Source: an uncultured Gemmatimonadota bacterium
Lineage (GTDB): Bacteria > Gemmatimonadota > Gemmatimonadetes > Longimicrobiales > Gaopeijiaceae
Assembly: GCA_937136445.1 (NCBI GenBank)
Contig: CAKZOQ010000459.1
Location: 1 to 7,805, forward strand
DNA: 7,805 nt
Reading direction: 5' to 3'
In this document: piece by piece, positions 6,350 through 7,805 of the stretch
Layout: the number at the start of each line of letters is the position of its first letter
Numbering within the stretch: the stretch's first letter is position 1
Translations under genes and position numbers: made by a program
Notes under the pieces: generated by a model
Seen by the model: only the letters and a program-made list of their open reading frames with translations
What the model was told of the DNA's origin: nothing
The model's database searches: none

Positions 6350-7471
6350 ATGCCGGACGCAGTCGAGGCGACTTCTGAGGACCTACGTCATCTGGAGCGG
6401 GCCCGGACGCTGGCGCGACGGGGATGGGGCCAGGTGCACCCCAACCCCCTGGTGGGATGCGTGCTGGTGACCGAGGGAGAGGTGGTGGGGGAGGGCTTCC
6501 ACCAGGCCTTCGGGGGTCCCCATGCCGAAGTGGTGGCACTGACGGCGGCCGGCCCCCGGGCGGAGGGGGCCACCGCGTACGTCTCGCTGGAGCCCTGTGA
6601 TCACCACGGCAAGACGCCCCCCTGTTCCCGGGCGCTGGTCGAGGCGGGAGTGGTCCGGGTCGTGTACGGCGCCGCCGACCCCTCCGCCGATGCCGCCGGA
6701 GGGGCCGCGACGCTCCAGGACGCCGGCGTGACCGCGGTGGGGCCCGTCTGGGGGCCGGCGGAGGCGCGGGCGGAGAACCCCGCCTTCCACCACGTCGCCC
6801 GCCACGGGACGCCCTTCGTGGCACTCAAGCTGGCGACGAGCCTCGATGGACGGATCGCCGCTCGCCCCGGCGCCCCCACCCGCCTCACGGGGAGGGAGGC
6901 CGAACGATCCGTCCACCGCCTTCGCGCCGGCTTCGACGCCATCCTGGTGGGCGGAGGGACCGCCCGATCCGACGACCCGCGGCTCACCGTCCGTCACGGG
7001 CCCGATCCGGTGCGCCCCCCGGCGCGACTCGTCCTGGACTCCCGGGCTCGCCTGCCGTCGGACGCAGCCCTCTTCGCCGACACCACCGCCTCGGCGCCCG
7101 TGCACGTCTTCACTGCCCGGGACGCCGACGAGGGGGAACTCGAACGTCTGGAGGCTGCAGGGGCAGGCGTGCATCCGGTGAAAGCCGGGCCCTCCGGGCT
7201 GGATCTGGGAGCCGTTCTGGAGGACGTCTGGGAGCTGGGCCTTCGGAGCGTCCTCTGCGAGGGTGGCGGACGGCTCGCCGGGGCACTCCTTGACGAGGCA
7301 CGAGTGCAGCGCCTGTACCTCTACCTGGCCCCCCGCACCCTGGGAGAGGACGGGGTGCCGGCCTTCGGGCCTGCCGCCGACGCGTTGGATTGGACCGCCT
7401 TCCGCCCGGTGGGCGACCCGGCCCTCCATGGCCGCGACGTGCGGGTCGTCTACGATCGGACGGAGGCCTGA
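6350..7471 (+). CDS. ribD: Bifunctional riboflavin biosynthesis deaminase/reductase
   Basis: A 373-residue two-domain RibD, which deaminates 2,5-diamino-6-ribosylamino-pyrimidinone 5'-phosphate and then reduces the ribose chain with NADPH. The N-terminal deaminase domain (about 10-150) has HPNPLVGCV (30-38), the zinc/catalytic HAE (His58, Glu60) and EPCDHHGKTPPC with zinc ligands Cys83 and Cys92. The reductase domain starts at PFVALKLATSLDGRIA (155) and shows AILVGGGTARSDDPRLTVR (GGGT at 201-204, DDP at 208-210) and CEGGGRLAG (EGGG at 304-307). The frame is open further upstream, to 6245, but that part overlaps the barrel-like gene. The ATG at 6350 gives a normal RibD N-terminus (ARTLARRGWGQVHPNPLVG), although no clear ribosome binding site precedes it, so coupling to the upstream gene is likely. 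There is no room for an FMN riboswitch directly in front of it. Confidence 0.96.
   Translation: MPDAVEATSEDLRHLERARTLARRGWGQVHPNPLVGCVLVTEGEVVGEGFHQAFGGPHAEVVALTAAGPRAEGATAYVSLEPCDHHGKTPPCSRALVEAGVVRVVYGAADPSADAAGGAATLQDAGVTAVGPVWGPAEARAENPAFHHVARHGTPFVALKLATSLDGRIAARPGAPTRLTGREAERSVHRLRAGFDAILVGGGTARSDDPRLTVRHGPDPVRPPARLVLDSRARLPSDAALFADTTASAPVHVFTARDADEGELERLEAAGAGVHPVKAGPSGLDLGAVLEDVWELGLRSVLCEGGGRLAGALLDEARVQRLYLYLAPRTLGEDGVPAFGPAADALDWTAFRPVGDPALHGRDVRVVYDRTEA
7462..7466 (+). promoter_or_regulatory. Ribosome binding site for ribE
   Basis: GGAGG near the 3' end of ribD lies 10 bases before the GTG at 7477. A weaker GAGAG at 7470-7474 is closer. Either supports GTG 7477 as the start, which yields the diagnostic MFTGIVE N-terminus. 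Confidence 0.45.
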
Positions 7472-7476
7472 GAGAC

Positions 7477-7805
7477 GTGTTCACCGGCATCGTCGAGGTC
7501 ATGGGCCGCATCCAGGCCGTCGAGGACCGTGCGACCACCCGTCGCTTCCGGCTGGAGGCGCCGGAGGTGGCGCCGGAGCTCGAGCTCGGAGACTCGGTGG
7601 CGGTGGATGGCGCCTGCCTCACCGTCGCCGAGTACGACCGGAGCGGGTTTTCGGTGGACGTCATCGGGACCACCCTGGAGCGGACCATCGCCGGCGGATA
7701 CGAGGTCGGTGGGGTGGTGAACCTCGAACGGGCGCTCGCATTCGGAGGTCGCTTGGATGGTCATCTGGTTCAGGGACATGTAGATGGAGTTGGTCACCTG
7801 GAGTC
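7477..7805 (+). CDS. ribE: Riboflavin synthase (alpha chain), 3'-truncated by window edge
   Basis: The first 109 residues of the lumazine-dismutating riboflavin synthase, which makes riboflavin from two molecules of 6,7-dimethyl-8-ribityllumazine. The diagnostic start MFTGIVE (1-7) is read from the GTG at 7477. GDSVAVDGACLTV (38-50) and GGRLDGHLVQGHVDGVG (90-106) are the conserved blocks of the N-terminal lumazine-binding barrel. The C-terminal barrel and trimerisation helix, about half of the ~200-residue protein, lie beyond the window. It starts 5 bases after ribD, and the pair is a classic riboflavin operon order; ribBA and ribH would be expected next. The reading frame is intact to the last base, but codons from about 7741 onward switch to A/T third positions, unlike the first 88 codons (see findings). 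The gene is also called ribC in some naming schemes. Confidence 0.95.
   Translation, partial: MFTGIVEVMGRIQAVEDRATTRRFRLEAPEVAPELELGDSVAVDGACLTVAEYDRSGFSVDVIGTTLERTIAGGYEVGGVVNLERALAFGGRLDGHLVQGHVDGVGHLE

Noticed and set aside
5010..6824. 604-residue open frame on the - strand across purM, the barrel-like gene and ribD
   Set aside because: It spans three real genes on the other strand, has Arg/Pro/Gly-rich composition and no motif or ribosome binding site. GC-rich sequence rarely contains antisense stops.
7450..7797. 115-residue open frame on the - strand starting in the codon-shifted end of ribE
   Set aside because: I considered it as an explanation for the odd codons. It only begins in that stretch, continues antisense through normal ribE sequence, and shows no domain or ribosome binding site.

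Overview
This is a high-GC, almost fully coding window in which every gene lies on the + strand. Codon third positions are strongly G/C. The gene complement is bacterial core metabolism plus one exported barrel-like protein, so the host is a Gram-negative (diderm) bacterium. The overall look would fit Gemmatimonadota or another high-GC diderm phylum. That placement is an impression from gene style, not something the sequence proves.

Layout. Bases 1-1232 hold the 3' part of a methylmalonyl-CoA mutase catalytic subunit that begins before the window. It is followed by the only real intergenic gap (1233-1326, 94 bases), which carries a GC-rich hairpin and a weak promoter candidate. Seven tightly packed genes follow: an FmdB-type zinc-ribbon protein (1327-1665), argS (1673-3367), a PfkB-family sugar or nucleoside kinase of unknown substrate (3384-4313), purM (4306-5358), an uncharacterised secreted beta-barrel-like protein (5355-6347), ribD (6350-7471) and the start of ribE (7477 to the window end). 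Junctions after fmdB are +7, +16, -8, -4, +2 and +5 bases, so the seven are probably one transcription unit with translational coupling at several joints.

How the genes fit together. argS serves translation. purM makes the purine precursor aminoimidazole ribonucleotide. ribD and ribE turn a GTP-derived pyrimidine into riboflavin. The kinase between argS and purM could feed sugar or nucleoside phosphate metabolism, but nothing in the sequence fixes its substrate. The mutase belongs to propionate/odd-chain metabolism and looks like the end of a separate, upstream unit. It lacks a cobalamin-binding domain, so a partner subunit must be encoded elsewhere.

I see no mobile element, CRISPR array, tRNA, rRNA or defence system. 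Most of the window is ordinary housekeeping sequence. The points worth a second look are the barrel-like protein wired between purM and ribD, the altered first metal-binding knuckle of the FmdB protein, the orphan PfkB kinase, and an abrupt codon-use change in the last ~65 bases, inside ribE.
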